Origin: Anodontia alba
Taxonomy: Eukaryota; Mollusca; Bivalvia; Lucinida; Lucinidae
Assembly (NCBI GenBank): GCA_964016985.1
Contig: OZ024824.1
Location: forward strand, 43,755,168 to 43,819,167
Direction of reading: 5' to 3'
Length of the DNA: 64,000 nucleotides
In this document: positions 11,036 to 21,839 of the stretch, in pieces
Layout: the number at the start of each line of letters is the position of its first letter
Numbering within the stretch: the first letter of the stretch is position 1
The notes under the pieces: generated by a model
The model's database searches: none
Seen by the model: only the letters and a program-made list of their open reading frames with translations
Told to the model about the DNA's origin: nothing
Program-made: the position numbers and the translations under genes

Positions 11036-11485
11036 ATTACCGTTAAGAACTGTTTGGAAAGTCTATTATTTTCACTCTAGATATGCGATAATGCTCAGAT
11101 ATCAGTGTAGCTTTTTCTACTTTCGTTTCAACCGGATGTCACGTTGCGCGCGCGCAAGGTATACGTTCTTCTGGAATACCACCGAAAATACTGACAAAAC
11201 TATTGTGTGTTTTATTCTTACCTTAAAATCTCGCCTATGCCTGATTTGTATTTGTTTTTAGCATGGAAACGTGATATCTGTTAAGTTTAACAGTTGCTGT
11301 CACCGGGTGATTGTAAACAAACGCTAAAAACGGAAGTGACGTATTTAAAGGTTCATATTCACAATTTCCGGTTACAAAAAAAAATCAGTCTTAGTATAGC
11401 AATTTTTGAATAGAACAGAATACTACCATAAAGCAACCAACTCTCGTTGTTGCCGCTTCGCGGCAACAACTCGTTGGTTGGTTGC
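11036..11485. other. Unassigned stretch with a short GC-rich hairpin
   Basis: No gene. Near 11447-11487 a small palindrome reads 'gttgttgccgcttcgcggca' and its partner, flanked by 'gcaaccaactc' / 'ggttggttgc'. The sequence 11290-11340 is CpG-richer than its surroundings. Confidence 0.4.
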
Positions 11486-11937
11486 TATAAAGAACGCGCG
11501 TAGATGTCGACGTCAAAACGCGACGTCACTAAAAGTTGACATCTACTTTTAGCCCCTAATATAAACTGGAAGGCGCGCGCAAGCCAGTGTATATCACGAT
11601 CTATGGACTGGGCTGAAGGCGGCTCTCAGCCAATAACAATCAATTTATTTATTACTTATAAAAGTCTATTTTATTATGTTTGGGCAGGGCGACGAACCGC
11701 AAGCATTAAGAAGGCGCCACAGGTTTGACAAAAATAAAAGTGCGGCCCAGCAGCTTCAAGTTTGAATCTTGATGGACAACGACGGACAGACGGAAAGTCA
11801 TCAATTTAGCTCATCCTAAGCCTTCAGCTCTGGTGAGCTAAAAAGGAAGACATTAAATGTATTTGATAATATGTTTATTCTTAAGAAAATTTCAATACAT
11901 ACATTCTTGCTTATTTATTCTTTATGCATTATTCTTA

Positions 11938-12146
11938 TTAACTCTTAAAGCGCCAAGCAAAATTTGTAGCAGACGGCATCCTAATTTTTTATTTATTCAT
12001 TTATTTATTTTGTTATTATTATTTTTCAGAGAAAATAAGTCTTCACATTTCATGTTAATCGTCTGCTTGAAATGCCAAGAATTGTTTTATCTTAATAAAA
12101 ATAATACTGTCGTCTGCTGTAGTTGTTAATGACGCTTTAAGTTTTA
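11938..12146. mobile_element. piggyBac-type MITE (TTAA-flanked)
   Basis: TTAA at the left, then CTCTTAAAGCGCCAAGC. The right end reads inverted GACGCTTTAAG followed by TTTTAA. Inside are inverted 'gtagcagacgg' and 'ccgtctgctgtag' class words plus 'agaaaataagtct'. The same element is in copy B at about 50615-50800, so this insertion predates the duplication. Relative at 54790-54979. Confidence 0.65.
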
Positions 12147-12390
12147 ACACTCGTAATTAGTACGCTGACAGGTAAACAGATGGTAATTTATCAAATTTAC
12201 TTCAAGATAGTTTTGAAAATTTTATAAATACAACTGTTAATATCGCAGTTTGTCTTAAGTATATGGGCACAAGCAAATAGTATAGAAACAGATCAGACGC
12301 CGTAGAACGCGACATCTGATGAGGCTGTACACTGTTTGCCACTAATCCGCCAGTTTCTAGACAACTGAACAGGTATTAAATTGACTTGTT

Positions 12391-13190
12391 AAAATTTTAC
12401 TGATGCAAGTACTTCAGAACAAAAGTCTATAGGGATAAATAGGAAATATCACTGGACTGAGTGAGGTTCGAACCCACGCCGGATACGACGACAACGCCTA
12501 GCCCTTCAGAGTCATGAGACATAACCACTGCACCACTACGCTTGTTAGAAAACAAGTTTCATGGAACAGTATTTATGCTTGATTTCTCAGAATGACCCGT
12601 CGGATCAGGTATATTTTTGGTGCGCAAGCGCACTCATTATATACAGAGAACTCTCTGGACCCACAGGGTACTGAAGCTTGGAAATATTATTATAATTTAA
12701 GATTTAAACAAACTTCAACAAAGAATTCCGGTCCAGGATCATTACTGATGCAAGTACTTCAGAAATAAAAAAAAAATCTATAGGGATAAATATGAAATAC
12801 CATTGGGCTGAGTAAGTTTCGAACTCACGCCGGCTACGACGGCAGCGATTCGCCCTTCAGAGTCAGGAGACATAACCACTGCATCACTACGCTTGTAAAA
12901 ACAAGTTTCATGGAACAGTATTATACTTGATTTCTCTGAATGACCCGTCGGATAGATAATATTTTTGGTGCGCTAACGCACTCATTATAAACATTATAAA
13001 CTCTCTGGATCCACAGGATACTGAAGCTTGGAAATATTATTATAATTTAAGATTTAAATAAACTTCAACACAGAATTCCGGCTTAGGATCATTACTGATG
13101 CAAGTACTTCAGAACAATAGTCTATAGGGATAAATATGAAATACCACTGGGCTGAGTGAGATTCGAACCCACGCCGGCTATGACGGCAGC
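12391..13190 (-). repeat. About 350-bp tandem repeat, each unit bearing a tRNA-like head
   Basis: Units start with 'attactgatgcaagtacttc' at about 12395, 12738 and 13092. On the minus strand each has 'gtagtggtgcagtggttatg' (A-box) and GGTTCGAACC (B-box) with a paired T-arm (GTGGG/CTCAC type, 7-base loop), but no acceptor stem. The third unit is cut by a SINE at 13191. The same repeat is found at 52088-52920. Confidence 0.75.
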
Positions 13191-13316
13191 ACCGGCCTCG
13201 GTGGCTCAGTTGGATGCGCCGTCCGACTGGAGGCCAGGGGGTCGCGGGTTCAGCCCCTGCCGAAGTCGGCAACATTCTTTCGTGGAGATCGATCATGAAA
13301 TATTTTCTACGGTCAG
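13191..13316 (+). mobile_element. tRNA-SINE, head half only
   Basis: Starts 'ccggcctcggtggctcagtt'. The tRNA-like head has a T-arm with stem GCGGG against CCCTGC-like pairing, followed by 'aacattctttcgtgg' and 'gaaatattttctacggtca', where it stops. It cuts the third 350-bp repeat unit, so it is younger than that array. Confidence 0.75.
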
Positions 13317-13589
13317 TTAATATACGCATTTATCTATATCGATATGTAATGTTAAGTGAGACTGCCCAGGTCAGTCTTCACAGATGTCGATACATAATAA
13401 AAGTTCTATAGAGCTTATGTATTCGAGAGTCCACTAGGATCATTACGAACGAAACAAAAAATTCCCGGACGAACGAGAAAAAACATAAACCTCTTGATGA
13501 AATGAACTTAGCGATTCGATGAGCAACAAGAAAAGCAACTGAGAAAAACTTAATGCGTTTGTGGCATGCATGAAGTTTAGAAACCAAGT

Positions 13590-13703
13590 CAGCGGGCACA
13601 TAATGACGTTTATACGACATCGCTTAAACGTCAAAGCAACGACAACGTCATGACGTTGCACCGACGTTTATGCGACGAGGTATAAATGCCATGTGTGTCC
13701 GCT
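13590..13703. mobile_element. Palindromic MITE, 'CAGCGGGCACATGACGT' family
   Basis: Long imperfect palindrome from 'agcgggcacataatgacg' to 'atgtgtgtccgct', with 'cgtcatgacgttgca' at the centre. Copy B of the duplication lacks it ('gaaaccaatcaggtttcg' near 54565), giving an empty site. The second copy is at 45342-45447. Confidence 0.7.
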
Positions 13704-14794
13704 TGAAATGCTCAGATTTTCATATCCCTACAGTGTGGCTTTGACGTTTACAATATTTGCTACGTACCAGCGTTCTGATCCTAGCTCTAAGAGCAATCAG
13801 TGCTCCTGGTACCACAAACGGCATACAAGCACAGTCTCCGGTTCTTGAAGATATGTTACACAAAGTACACGGCAAACAGAAATTAGCCATAATACCTGAA
13901 AAAAAGGCGGGGCGTTTAATGAAGTAAAACTTCAATGACTCGAACACAGATTACTCGTTTACCATGACTGATTCGAACACGTATTTTGAGTCCCTAGGAA
14001 ATTATTCGGACAACTCGAGAGTAAATACTTACGGACATTTCAGGGAAATTTTCTAATTTTATCATGAAAATATATGTTGTGTGTACTCATTATAATTGTC
14101 TCGTCGACATCCCTTAATTATCCCCATTTGCCTAGAGACTGGCACTGAGAGTAAGTTTCAGTGGTTCGAACTACCCATGTCTGAAACAAATTTCCATGGT
14201 CTTAAAGATGTTCGATCCATTGAAGTTCGACTGTACATGTAACACTGTTCCCATTAAAGGTAGTGCTGATCCTAATATATGTAACTCTATTACCAATACA
14301 AGGGGAGAGGGGAACCTACTTCATACAAAATAGTGAAAAAGACTATAGATTTTTTGCGAAAAGGACCCATTCGAATCGGTAAGTTGCGGTCGTTTTCAAT
14401 TTAGTTGTTCTGACAAAAATCAAGATAGGCTCTAAGAATGTAGCAAGAAACAAGACCTTTATATTGGCAAACTTGATGCATTTATAACCGTGTTTTCATT
14501 GTTGAGACCATTCGAGTACAATTACTTATAGGGTTATCAAAATATTGTGACTGAGTGTTCTAACGATCAAAATACAGATGTACATCAACTCTGCAAATAT
14601 AAGTACTTTAATCCTTGACTTACTCTTTTTTCATCAAAACAACGAAAATAATATAAAAACGACAAACCGATTTGAACGGACTCTTTTCGCAAAAATCTAA
14701 AGTCTTTTTCATTGTTTTGTATGGCGTAGGTTTATGCTTTATGGGTTAACTATTGCCCAAATATTGACAATTCTTAGCCTTAAGACCACAAATA

Positions 14795-16392
14795 TACTGA
14801 AAGGAAAAAGAAACGCATGGGTAAATTTTATTCCTAAATTTCATTCAAGTTTGAAAAAGTTTGTTAAATATTTTACTATGATTACAAAACGGTACATGTA
14901 TGGAACAAAAGTTCCAAATTTCATTGATTTGTGATCAACAAATCTCGAGTTATTGAAGTTCATTGGTAGCTACCCCACAAATCTTGAAATCAAAATCAAA
15001 CTGAAAATTAATATCGGGTGTGCCCCCCTATTGCTGCCGTTGCTGCCCTAATTCTCCTTTGGATAGAGTTAACCAAAGCATTGACAGTTCGCATCGGGAT
15101 GTTATTACATTCATCGATCAACGCATTCCTTAGTTGTGAGAGATGCGAGAGTTGCGGGGGGATTTCGGCGCTTCCTAACCCTTCTGTCCAGCTCATCCCA
15201 CATGTGCTCTATTGGGGTCAAATCTGGACTGTACGGTGGCCATGCTAGTGGTGCGATGTTATTGTTTGCCAGGAAATCCTGACAAACTCGGGCAACATGT
15301 GGTCGGGCATTGTCCTGCTGCAGAATCAGATTACGTTGTTGCACAAGCGGGACTGCAACAGGACGCAAGATCTCATCCCTATACCTTACTGCGGTCATAT
15401 TGCCCGCAACAATAATCAGCTGTGATTTTATCCCGTGAGCAATGCCTCCCCAGACCATAACGGAGCCACCCCCAAACCGATCCCGTTCGACAACAGGCGT
15501 CGGCAAAGCGTTCTCCGCGACGTCGGTACACACGACGTCGACCATCTGCGCGACAGAGAGTGAACCTAGACTCCTCCGTAAAAAGAACTTGTCTCCACTG
15601 CCTAATCGGAAATAGCCTGGGCGCATGCGCCGTCAACCACGCCATACGACGCAACCTACGTGCCTGGGTCAGAGGCAGACCAACGTATGGACGACGAGCT
15701 CGAAGACCAATCTCACGCAATCGACTTCCAACAGTCTTCGGAGAAATTTGTCGATTATGCGTACCTACTGTATTAAGGGCAGTTTCGATAGCAGTGAGAT
15801 GACGATTCCGCAAATGTGCCAGACGGATTGTCCTGTCTTGACGTCGCGACGTCACGCGTGGACGCCCAGACCGCGGTCGGTCTGCTAAATGCCCTGTCTC
15901 CCTTAAACGTCTAACAAGACGTTCAATTGTTGAGACGTTAACCCCAAAATGATTGGCAACTTGCTGTTGCCTCTGACCCTGCATCAGCAACGCAATTGCC
16001 CTACCCCTATGAAAATCAGTCAATCGTACCATGATTGAAAAAAAGTTCAAAGTAGCGTAAAAATGAAAAGAAAAATCGGTAAAAGAATCGAAGAGCGTTG
16101 TGTATCGTTGAAGTGTACCAAATGGTGTGAGGAAATCTTGTGCTGAAGGTTTAAACATGCTTGTTTTGCATGAAATTTTGGCTTTCCGTATTGTCCGTGC
16201 AATGCACTGTGTAGTGCACGGTTGAATGATTTCACACACTGGGTAGATAGCACATCGACCAAAGACTCGTATACCCGCTGTTCACATTAACAGGACAATC
16301 TGTAAAAGTGTATAGCTATAGTAAACACCGTAAAAAATGGTTAAAATAAGAAGGAAAAAAACTCTACCCTGCGTTTCTTTTTCCTTTCAGTA
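14795..16392 (-). mobile_element. Tc1-like DNA transposon, copy 1
   Basis: TIRs begin TACTGAAAGGAAAAAGAAAC at 14795 and read inverted at 16392 (...CCTTTCAGTA). Both ends are flanked by TA (14793-14794, 16393-16394). Subterminal inverted sequence extends further ('gcgtttctttttc'). The second copy at 43078-44669 has the same ends. Copy B of the duplication has an uninterrupted site at about 56085 ('gaccacaaatagatc'), so this is a post-duplication insertion. Confidence 0.92.
15008..16032 (-). pseudogene. Tc1-like DD34E transposase, frameshifted
   Basis: The start is the ATG read at 16032 (protein begins MVRLTDFHRGRAIALLMQG). The N-terminal half has a helix-turn-helix (QQQVANHFGVNVSTIERLVR), a GRPR-type linker (RPRSGRPRVT) and a second basic helical region. 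The catalytic half has VLFTEESRF, LQQDNARPHVAR and PYSPDLTPIEHMWDEL. There are 34 residues between the second Asp and the Glu, the DD34E spacing of Tc1. Three defects are visible. The first catalytic Asp is Glu here (TEESRF against TDESRF in the other copy). A 2-base loss lies near 15494 ('gcctgttgtc' against 'gcctgtgttgtc'). A second frameshift follows ATLA near 15135-15150. It is thus an inactive transposase of about 339 residues in its intact form, and it shares its length with copy 2. Confidence 0.92.
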
Positions 16393-16565
16393 TAGAAAAA
16401 GAAACAACAAAGCCATAGATAAATAAAAATAATTTTGTATTTGATTATGTATGCATCACTCAGGACCCTTGCCCCTAGCTTTTAAGGGTCTCGAACAAGG
16501 TTTTGGGGGAAAACCTGCCAAAATGCAAGAGGGCCCTGTTATACGTACTGAAGTTTCGTAGAGTG

Positions 16566-16850
16566 TTTGTTTGTGTTGAGGTTTTACGCCCAGTCAACCC
16601 ACTGGGGTCATGTCGAGCGCGGTCTGTTTACCTAACAACACTTTTACTGAGTCCTCTAAGCGGTATTGTGCACATTCTGTCGCCAGAAATCGACAAATGT
16701 CCTCCTTCAATCAGCGGAAGGGACAGAATGACCGTAAAAAATATTTCATGATCAATCCCCACGAAAGAATGTTGCCGAACCGGCGGGGGTCGAACCCACA
16801 ACCTCCTGATCACCAGTCGGACGCGCATCCAACTGAGCCACCGAGGTCGA
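16566..16850 (-). mobile_element. tRNA-SINE (minus), nearly full length
   Basis: Reads from the tail 'gtgttgaggttttacgccca' to the tRNA head 'gctcagttggatgcg' on the minus strand. It is absent at the matching place in duplication copy B (near 56250, 'tcttagactgacctaggc'), so it inserted after the duplication. The target duplication is not clear. Confidence 0.85.
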
Positions 16851-16989
16851 TTGACGTAGGCATTTGCTACTTTGAAGGTGAATTTAACAGACATTAATAA
16901 CATTTTTCTCACTTCTTTCAGAATAATAGGGTGTGGCATTTTACTGCAACTCGCCAGTCTTTGCATGTGTCAGACTGCACAGACGCTTA

Positions 16990-17205
16990 ACATTTTAACC
17001 CTTAAGAATACTGGTAAAAATTTCAGCAGACGATATTTCGAAATATTTTTTCTTATTTTTCCCAGACAATAGCTTTAGTATTTCATGCCAATTGTCTCCT
17101 AAGGAAAACAGACTTTGGCATGTCATGCAAACTGTCTCCTTTGGAGACAATTTGCATGAAATGTCAAAACCTATTTTCTGGGGTAAAAAGGATAAAGAAT
17201 GTCAG
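16990..17205. mobile_element. Hairpin MITE starting TTAACCCTTAA
   Basis: Left 'tttaacccttaagaatactg', then 'cagcagacgatatttcgaaa', and an inverted core around GTCTCCTTTGGAGAC (about 17126-17145) with 'aatagctttagtatttcatg' against 'atgaaatgtcaaaacctatt'. An equivalent, shorter copy lies at 56400-56600 in duplication copy B, so it predates the duplication. Confidence 0.65.
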
Positions 17206-17525
17206 CATTTTGTCCTGAATTTGTCATATTCCAGTTTTCACAATATAGTTTAGGTGGGTAAACATGGGCGTATGCATCTCCGGTAAATGGCATAGCGCGC
17301 CAGGACAACTGTTAGTCATGTGTTCACCACCCACTCACTACCTCCGCAACCCCAACGCCAGTCCTGTGATCTGCCCTTACACGATTTTATATCAGTAAAA
17401 CCAGTCGAATATTCCTGTATCTTCCCTAAAACCGTCAACAGAGCCTATCAACTTCTGTCCGGCGCCTGGCTGTATAGTGACGGCCATATTGGCCATATTC
17501 ATCTAATTTATATAGCATGAAATAT

Positions 17526-18690
17526 ACCTTTTTTTTCTTTTTTTTTTTTTTTTTTTTTTTTGTTTGTTTGGCTTGTTTGTCCGCTCAGAACTGTTGTTAT
17601 ACCTTTCTTTCATTTGAAAAGCGTAAACCAAGATAACCCTGCGCATCCGAAAACTTCATGCTCAAGAGGAGTTATTAAGAAGGGGTATTTGATGATAATT
17701 GTGAAATATTTTTATCACCCGACTGATAGATTCGGGGGATATAGCGATCAGCATGGCGTCCGTCCGTCCGAAGACGCATCCTTGTGCGCTCCATAACTTT
17801 GTTTGTGTTGAGGTTTTACGGCCCAGTCAACCCAATGGGGTCATGTCGAGCGCGGTCAGTTTACCTAACCACACGTTTACTGGGCAGGCTTAGTCCTCGA
17901 AGCGGTTAACCAGTATTGTGCACATTCTTACGCCAGAAATTGACAACTGCCCTTCTTGAATCAGCGGAAGGGAGAGAATGACCGTAGAAGATATTTCATG
18001 ATCGATCTCCACGAAAGAATGTTGCCGACCTCGGCGGGGGTTGAACCCGCTACCTCCTGGTCTCCAGTCGGACGGACCATAACTTTGATACCCTTAGATA
18101 ATTTTTTTATAATATTTGGTTGGGATGAAGAGGAGGAGCAGTAGGCGTGTCGCGTGCAAGAGACAACTCTCAATTTCTTGGTTATGTTGTTATCTCCCCT
18201 GAAGTCCTAATCTTGTGCAAGCCATAACTCCAATATTGTTTGAGATGATTTGATAATATTTGTTAGGTACATATATCAGGTCAAGTAAGTGTGTCGCATG
18301 CAAGAAGGGCAACTCTCGCTCTGTTCTTTTTATAATTATCTCCCTGAACGAATTTCTAAGCCAAGTTCTTGTGCACTACATAACTTCTTAATGGTTTGAA
18401 ATAATTTTATAATATTTGGCAGAGACATAGATGAGGACCAGAAGGCGTGTCGCGTGCAAGATACAACTCTCAATTTCTTCGTTAGGTAGTTATCTCCCCT
18501 GAAACCGAAATCTTGTGCAGACCATAACTCCCATACTGTTTGAGATAATTTGATAATATGTGGTAGGGACATAAATCAGGTCAAGTGGGAGTGTCGCATG
18601 CAAGAAGGACAATTTTTGTTTTGCTCCTTTTTAGTTATCTCCCCTGGATGGATTTCTAAGTCAAATTCTAAGCCAAATTTTTGTGCACGC
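17526..18690 (+). mobile_element. Tandem-core dispersed element (about 145-bp units) with a SINE inside
   Basis: After a T-run (17528-17562), a head near 17705 ('tttttatcacccgactgata', then GTCCGTCCGTCCG) leads into about four units. Key phrases are 'ccataactcc.ata.tgttt', 'gagat.atttgataatat', 'gtgtcgc.tgcaaga', and 'agttatctcccctg'. Units alternate in two variants (period about 290 bp). The SINE at 17802-18076 interrupts the first unit. No transposase. Confidence 0.65.
17802..18076 (-). mobile_element. tRNA-SINE (minus) with 11-bp target duplication
   Basis: The flanks CCATAACTTTG at 17791-17801 and 18077-18087 are identical. The body is the same family as at 31341 (tail 'ttgaggttttacggcccagt', head end 'ctccagtcggac'). 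The tRNA head is incomplete at its 5' end. Confidence 0.88.
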
Positions 18691-19334
18691 GCGTTAGACG
18701 AAATCCAGTTAACTGTTAATTATAGCCCCGGTATTCTTGTCACTGTGACATCAGAGTGCTGTTGATAAATCATGGACTAGGACATTTTTTACATTGGCAA
18801 ACAGTGCAGACCCCGATTGCTTAAATTACAGGAAGTTAAGGGTTGAATGAAACAGTCTTAAGTTACCGTTCAGGACGATTTTCCAGCCTACCCTCAGAAG
18901 CAATCGACCCACGAATGCTGTCAATGCTTTTTGATTAGTTAAGATTATTACTTTAACGTTTATTTAGACTGCGCTTATTATAAAAACTGGTTGTGGAACT
19001 AAATCTGTTATGTTTAAGTTTTCTACAAACAAAAAAAGCCCCAGAAATAAATGTGCTTATTCTTCACGGCACGTATATTGAATCTACTAATTCTTTATAC
19101 CCCATAAAAATAGCGTTATCAGAGGACAAACATGGACTAAAACTCTATGCGCAACACCTGGCCTATTGAAAAAAAAGTGCATACCTCTAAATGTGAAAAC
19201 TGCTACAAATATAAAATGTCAAAATCTCGAAATTCTGAGACCCCGGTTGATAACACGTAACGAGACGACCGACCATACGAGAGAAAAAAAAAATCTTGAG
19301 GAGTCGTACACCCCCTTAGAATGTTTTGAAAATT
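18691..19334. other. Unassigned stretch
   Basis: It contains half of the dispersed 'gcaaacagtgcagaccc' hairpin at about 18798-18815. Otherwise no gene or element was recognised. Confidence 0.4.
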
Positions 19335-19590
19335 GGCGTCGCCACTAACGAGGGGAAGGGGGAAAGGGCGGGCGGGAGAAGTGGAGATGGGATGAATGGA
19401 GAGAGAAATAGGTGAGATGGAGGGAGGGAGAAGAGAGAAAAAGGGAGGGAGAAGAAAGCGCGGAAGACGGTAGATAGGAGGGAGAGGGGGATGGAGGAAA
19501 CGGGAGAATGATGAGATCGAGAAGGGGAAGGGAGGAAGAAGGGGAAAGGGGGATGGGGAAGGGGAATAGAGATGTACAAAGACTGAAAAG
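19335..19590. repeat. Purine-rich GGGA/GGAG low-complexity tract
   Basis: About 250 bases almost without pyrimidines on the plus strand. Open frames on the minus strand here (proline/serine/phenylalanine-rich) are composition artefacts. Confidence 0.85.
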
Positions 19591-19859
19591 AAGCTGATGT
19601 TTTTTCCCTGCATCAATAAATGCGATGATAAAGTTTTTAATTATGGTGCATGTAGGCCTATATTCAAAACGCGAAAAACATTTTAATTGAGATTTATAGC
19701 AAACACGTTTGGGCGATCTGTATAATGTTTCAACAAACTTGTTAAAATATCACATACCAGTATTACGTTCATAACAAGCAGTTCCAGTCCATATTTACCA
19801 CTACATTTCCTCTAAGCTTAGATGAAGTTACATGATATGGCTGATGAGGTAAAGAATGA

Positions 19860-20310
19860 GTTCTGAGACTCTACCGCAAAACTTCTTAAACAAACACCGG
19901 GCTATGCCTCAGATGGATAGCTGCTTAAAAATCTCAGGCCTGGTTAGGCAGCCGGGCCATACAAAATTCGCTCTCTGCAACTGAAGGAGCTGCGGGTGGA
20001 ACTAGCCCCGATTATAAAGGTAATCTTTGAAAGATCTTTAGAGACAGGGAACCTTCCCGCCGATTGGTGCAAAGTAAATGTCACTTCTCCTGACAGGAAA
20101 GGGGATAAATCACAGGCAGCCAATTACCGTCCTATTTCCCCCACTTGCGTTCTGTGTAAGGTCCTCGCATCAAATATTGTAAGACATCCAGATGAGCAGT
20201 GTCTCGTGTACAGTCTTCAGTATAGCTTTCGATGGAAAACTTCATGTGTGAGATCGAACACATCATGTTGGTAGAGGACCTTGTTATAGACGTTTAGCCA
20301 ATACCCCTGT
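19860..20310 (+). pseudogene. Reverse transcriptase fragment of a non-LTR retroelement
   Basis: Translation at 19996-20274 reads ELAPIIKVIFERSLETG, LPADWCKVNVTSPDRKGDKS and QAANYRPISPTCVLCKVLAS. These match the fingers region of LINE-type (jockey/CR1/RTE-like) reverse transcriptases, where the usual motif is 'NYRPISLT...K..E'. Upstream, another frame gives 'RPGYAS/AAGPYKIRSLQ'-like residues. Downstream the frame shifts into residues resembling 'IMLVEDLV' near 20262-20290. The YADD catalytic box, endonuclease and UTR are absent. It is a dead fragment of about 450 bp. Confidence 0.8.
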
Positions 20311-20419
20311 CTCAGCCACACGGTACAGGCACCAACCCAAATCGACACAGCCAACAACTAAACAGAGAGTATGTGGCAGACCAATATAAATAAATGTATA
20401 GCGCACCACAGATCGTGCC

Positions 20420-20640
20420 AGCTAGTTTTGGTTTAACGGCACATCAAGATTATTTCACTCATTTTTAGTCAATCGCCAGCCGTGGTGAAAACATGAGAAA
20501 AAAAAAACGACCTGACCACCCGCAAGCGAAATTCTGCTTGTCCTCATGTGTTCCCGAACCCTCAGCGGTGAGATGACGATAGCAACACACCACGGGGGCT
20601 GACATTGCCAATAAGTAATTGACAAAAACAAGCAAGTAAA
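20420..20640 (-). repeat. Possible old SINE or retroposon remnant
   Basis: 'ctagttttggtttaacggca' resembles the inverted 3' tail of local SINEs ('tttaacggc'). The rest (A-run, 'gtgttcccgaaccctcagcg') has a faint B-box-like word. Weak evidence only. Confidence 0.3.
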
Positions 20641-21464
20641 CAGTGAAAGGAGACTTTCTTTGAATATCCTGAACACTGAATAAATTATTCTGAAAAAGTA
20701 TATGTGCCTTTGTCAACGAATTCCTAAAGATTTGTTGCTGTTGGTTTTATGAGAAATGGGTAATAGGGTTTTACAAAAGAAAGGTATCATTTAGAGGAGG
20801 GAGGGTGCAGAAATAGGGAAGGAGAAGGGAGTAAGGGGCAGGAGAAATGAAAAAGGAGGTGAGAGAAGGGAGAGAGGGTGGGAGACGAGAGAAAGACACC
20901 TCCTGTCACTCCCTTTCGCTAACAATATGTGTTTTCACATTTGGGGTACGTAATACCAGTTATTAAATTTCAGGAACCATTATTGCATTTGTGGTAAAGA
21001 ATTGCAATATTTAAAGTTCCTTATTACCTTTGTAGTAGTTTTCACATCCTCTAACATGTCGGAGCAGAAATACTGCGGTTTTTAGTGAAAATGCAGTATA
21101 CTCTGGCATTATTTCTGCTATGGGTGCTGGTTCATGCATTTTGTTATTGTAGGCCTGCATGTTAGTGGCCATGTTCTAGGAAAAATAATTAGACACTCTC
21201 TAAACAGAAAATTAGTACCAGTACCTTCAAGCCGGCTTCCATATGCTCCGCTCAGGCCAAATAGGTCAGTCGGATGCGCGTTTTTAATGAAGATCAGGTA
21301 ACAGTAGGTTAAAGAGAAACAAGAGAATGATGTGAACAACTGGACAATGGAGAGAAGAAGGTGATATCACGGACAGATAAACAATTATATCGCTTTTACT
21401 GGTTTACTTCTTTCGGCTACAGATTTGGCAACCAACCTTATTTCATAGGTCAGTCTTCATAAAG
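20641..21464. other. Unassigned stretch with GGGA-rich patch
   Basis: 20785-20905 is purine-rich low complexity (GGGAGAAGG-type). The remainder has no recognisable gene or inverted ends. Confidence 0.45.
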
Positions 21465-21692
21465 TAAGTAAAAAGTTGGAAGTAAAAAGTCGGAAGTTAG
21501 AAGTAAAATGTTGGAAGTCTGAAGTTAGAGTTGGCAGTCAGAAGTAAGAAGTCGGAAGTTGGGAGTCGGAAGTAAGAAGTAAAAAAATAGATTTCGAAAG
21601 TTAGAAGTAAGAGGTTGGAAGTTAGAAGTAAGAAGCTTGAAGTTAGAAGTCATGAAGTCAGAAGTAAGAAGTTGTAAAGTTAGAAGTCCAAC
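21465..21692. repeat. AAGTTRGAAGT minisatellite
   Basis: About 20 copies of an imperfect 10-12 base unit such as GGAAGTTAGAAGTAAGAAGT. No coding frame. It lies about 300 bp upstream of the proposed first exon of the kinase gene. Confidence 0.85.
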
Positions 21693-21839
21693 CAGGGCTT
21701 CCTTCGTTTCCTGTGTGCTAAACTGTTATAAAGTCTATATACAATGCGTAATTCCAAGTTGAACACATATAGGCCGATTCCATGAAGCGATGTAAATAAT
21801 GACGGAACTGGACGATTAGTTACGGAACAATACAATTTA

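Larger units (their letters stand above)
11486..17525. repeat. Segmental duplication, copy A
   Basis: Colinear, same-strand match to 50130-57338. Paired landmarks: 11565/50190 ('tataaactggaaggcgcgcg'), 11935/50615 MITE, 12391/52088 tRNA-bearing repeats, 13480/54470, 13740/54600 ('gacgtttacaatatttgcta'), 14640/55925, 16440/56140 ('tttgattatgtat'), 17270/56660, and 17500/57320. Copy A carries its own insertions: a MITE at 13590, a Tc1 at 14795 and a SINE at 16566. The spacing between copies is about 39 kb. The middle part (12.3-13.4 against 51.0-54.4 kb) is rearranged. Confidence 0.8.

Noticed and set aside
12440..12545. Functional tRNA gene on the minus strand
   Set aside because: A- and B-boxes and T-arm are present but no acceptor stem pairs, and the unit is a tandem repeat. 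tRNA-derived, not a tRNA gene.
13054..13329. 91-codon minus-strand frame
   Set aside because: Made of the SINE head and tRNA-bearing repeat. Several similar frames (17956-18173, 16628-16966) are also SINE sequence.
15560..15888. Antisense open frames across the Tc1 transposases
   Set aside because: Shadows of the transposase strand; arginine codon bias keeps the opposite strand open.
19203..19616. 137-codon frame rich in Pro, Ser and Phe
   Set aside because: Product of the purine-rich low-complexity tract.
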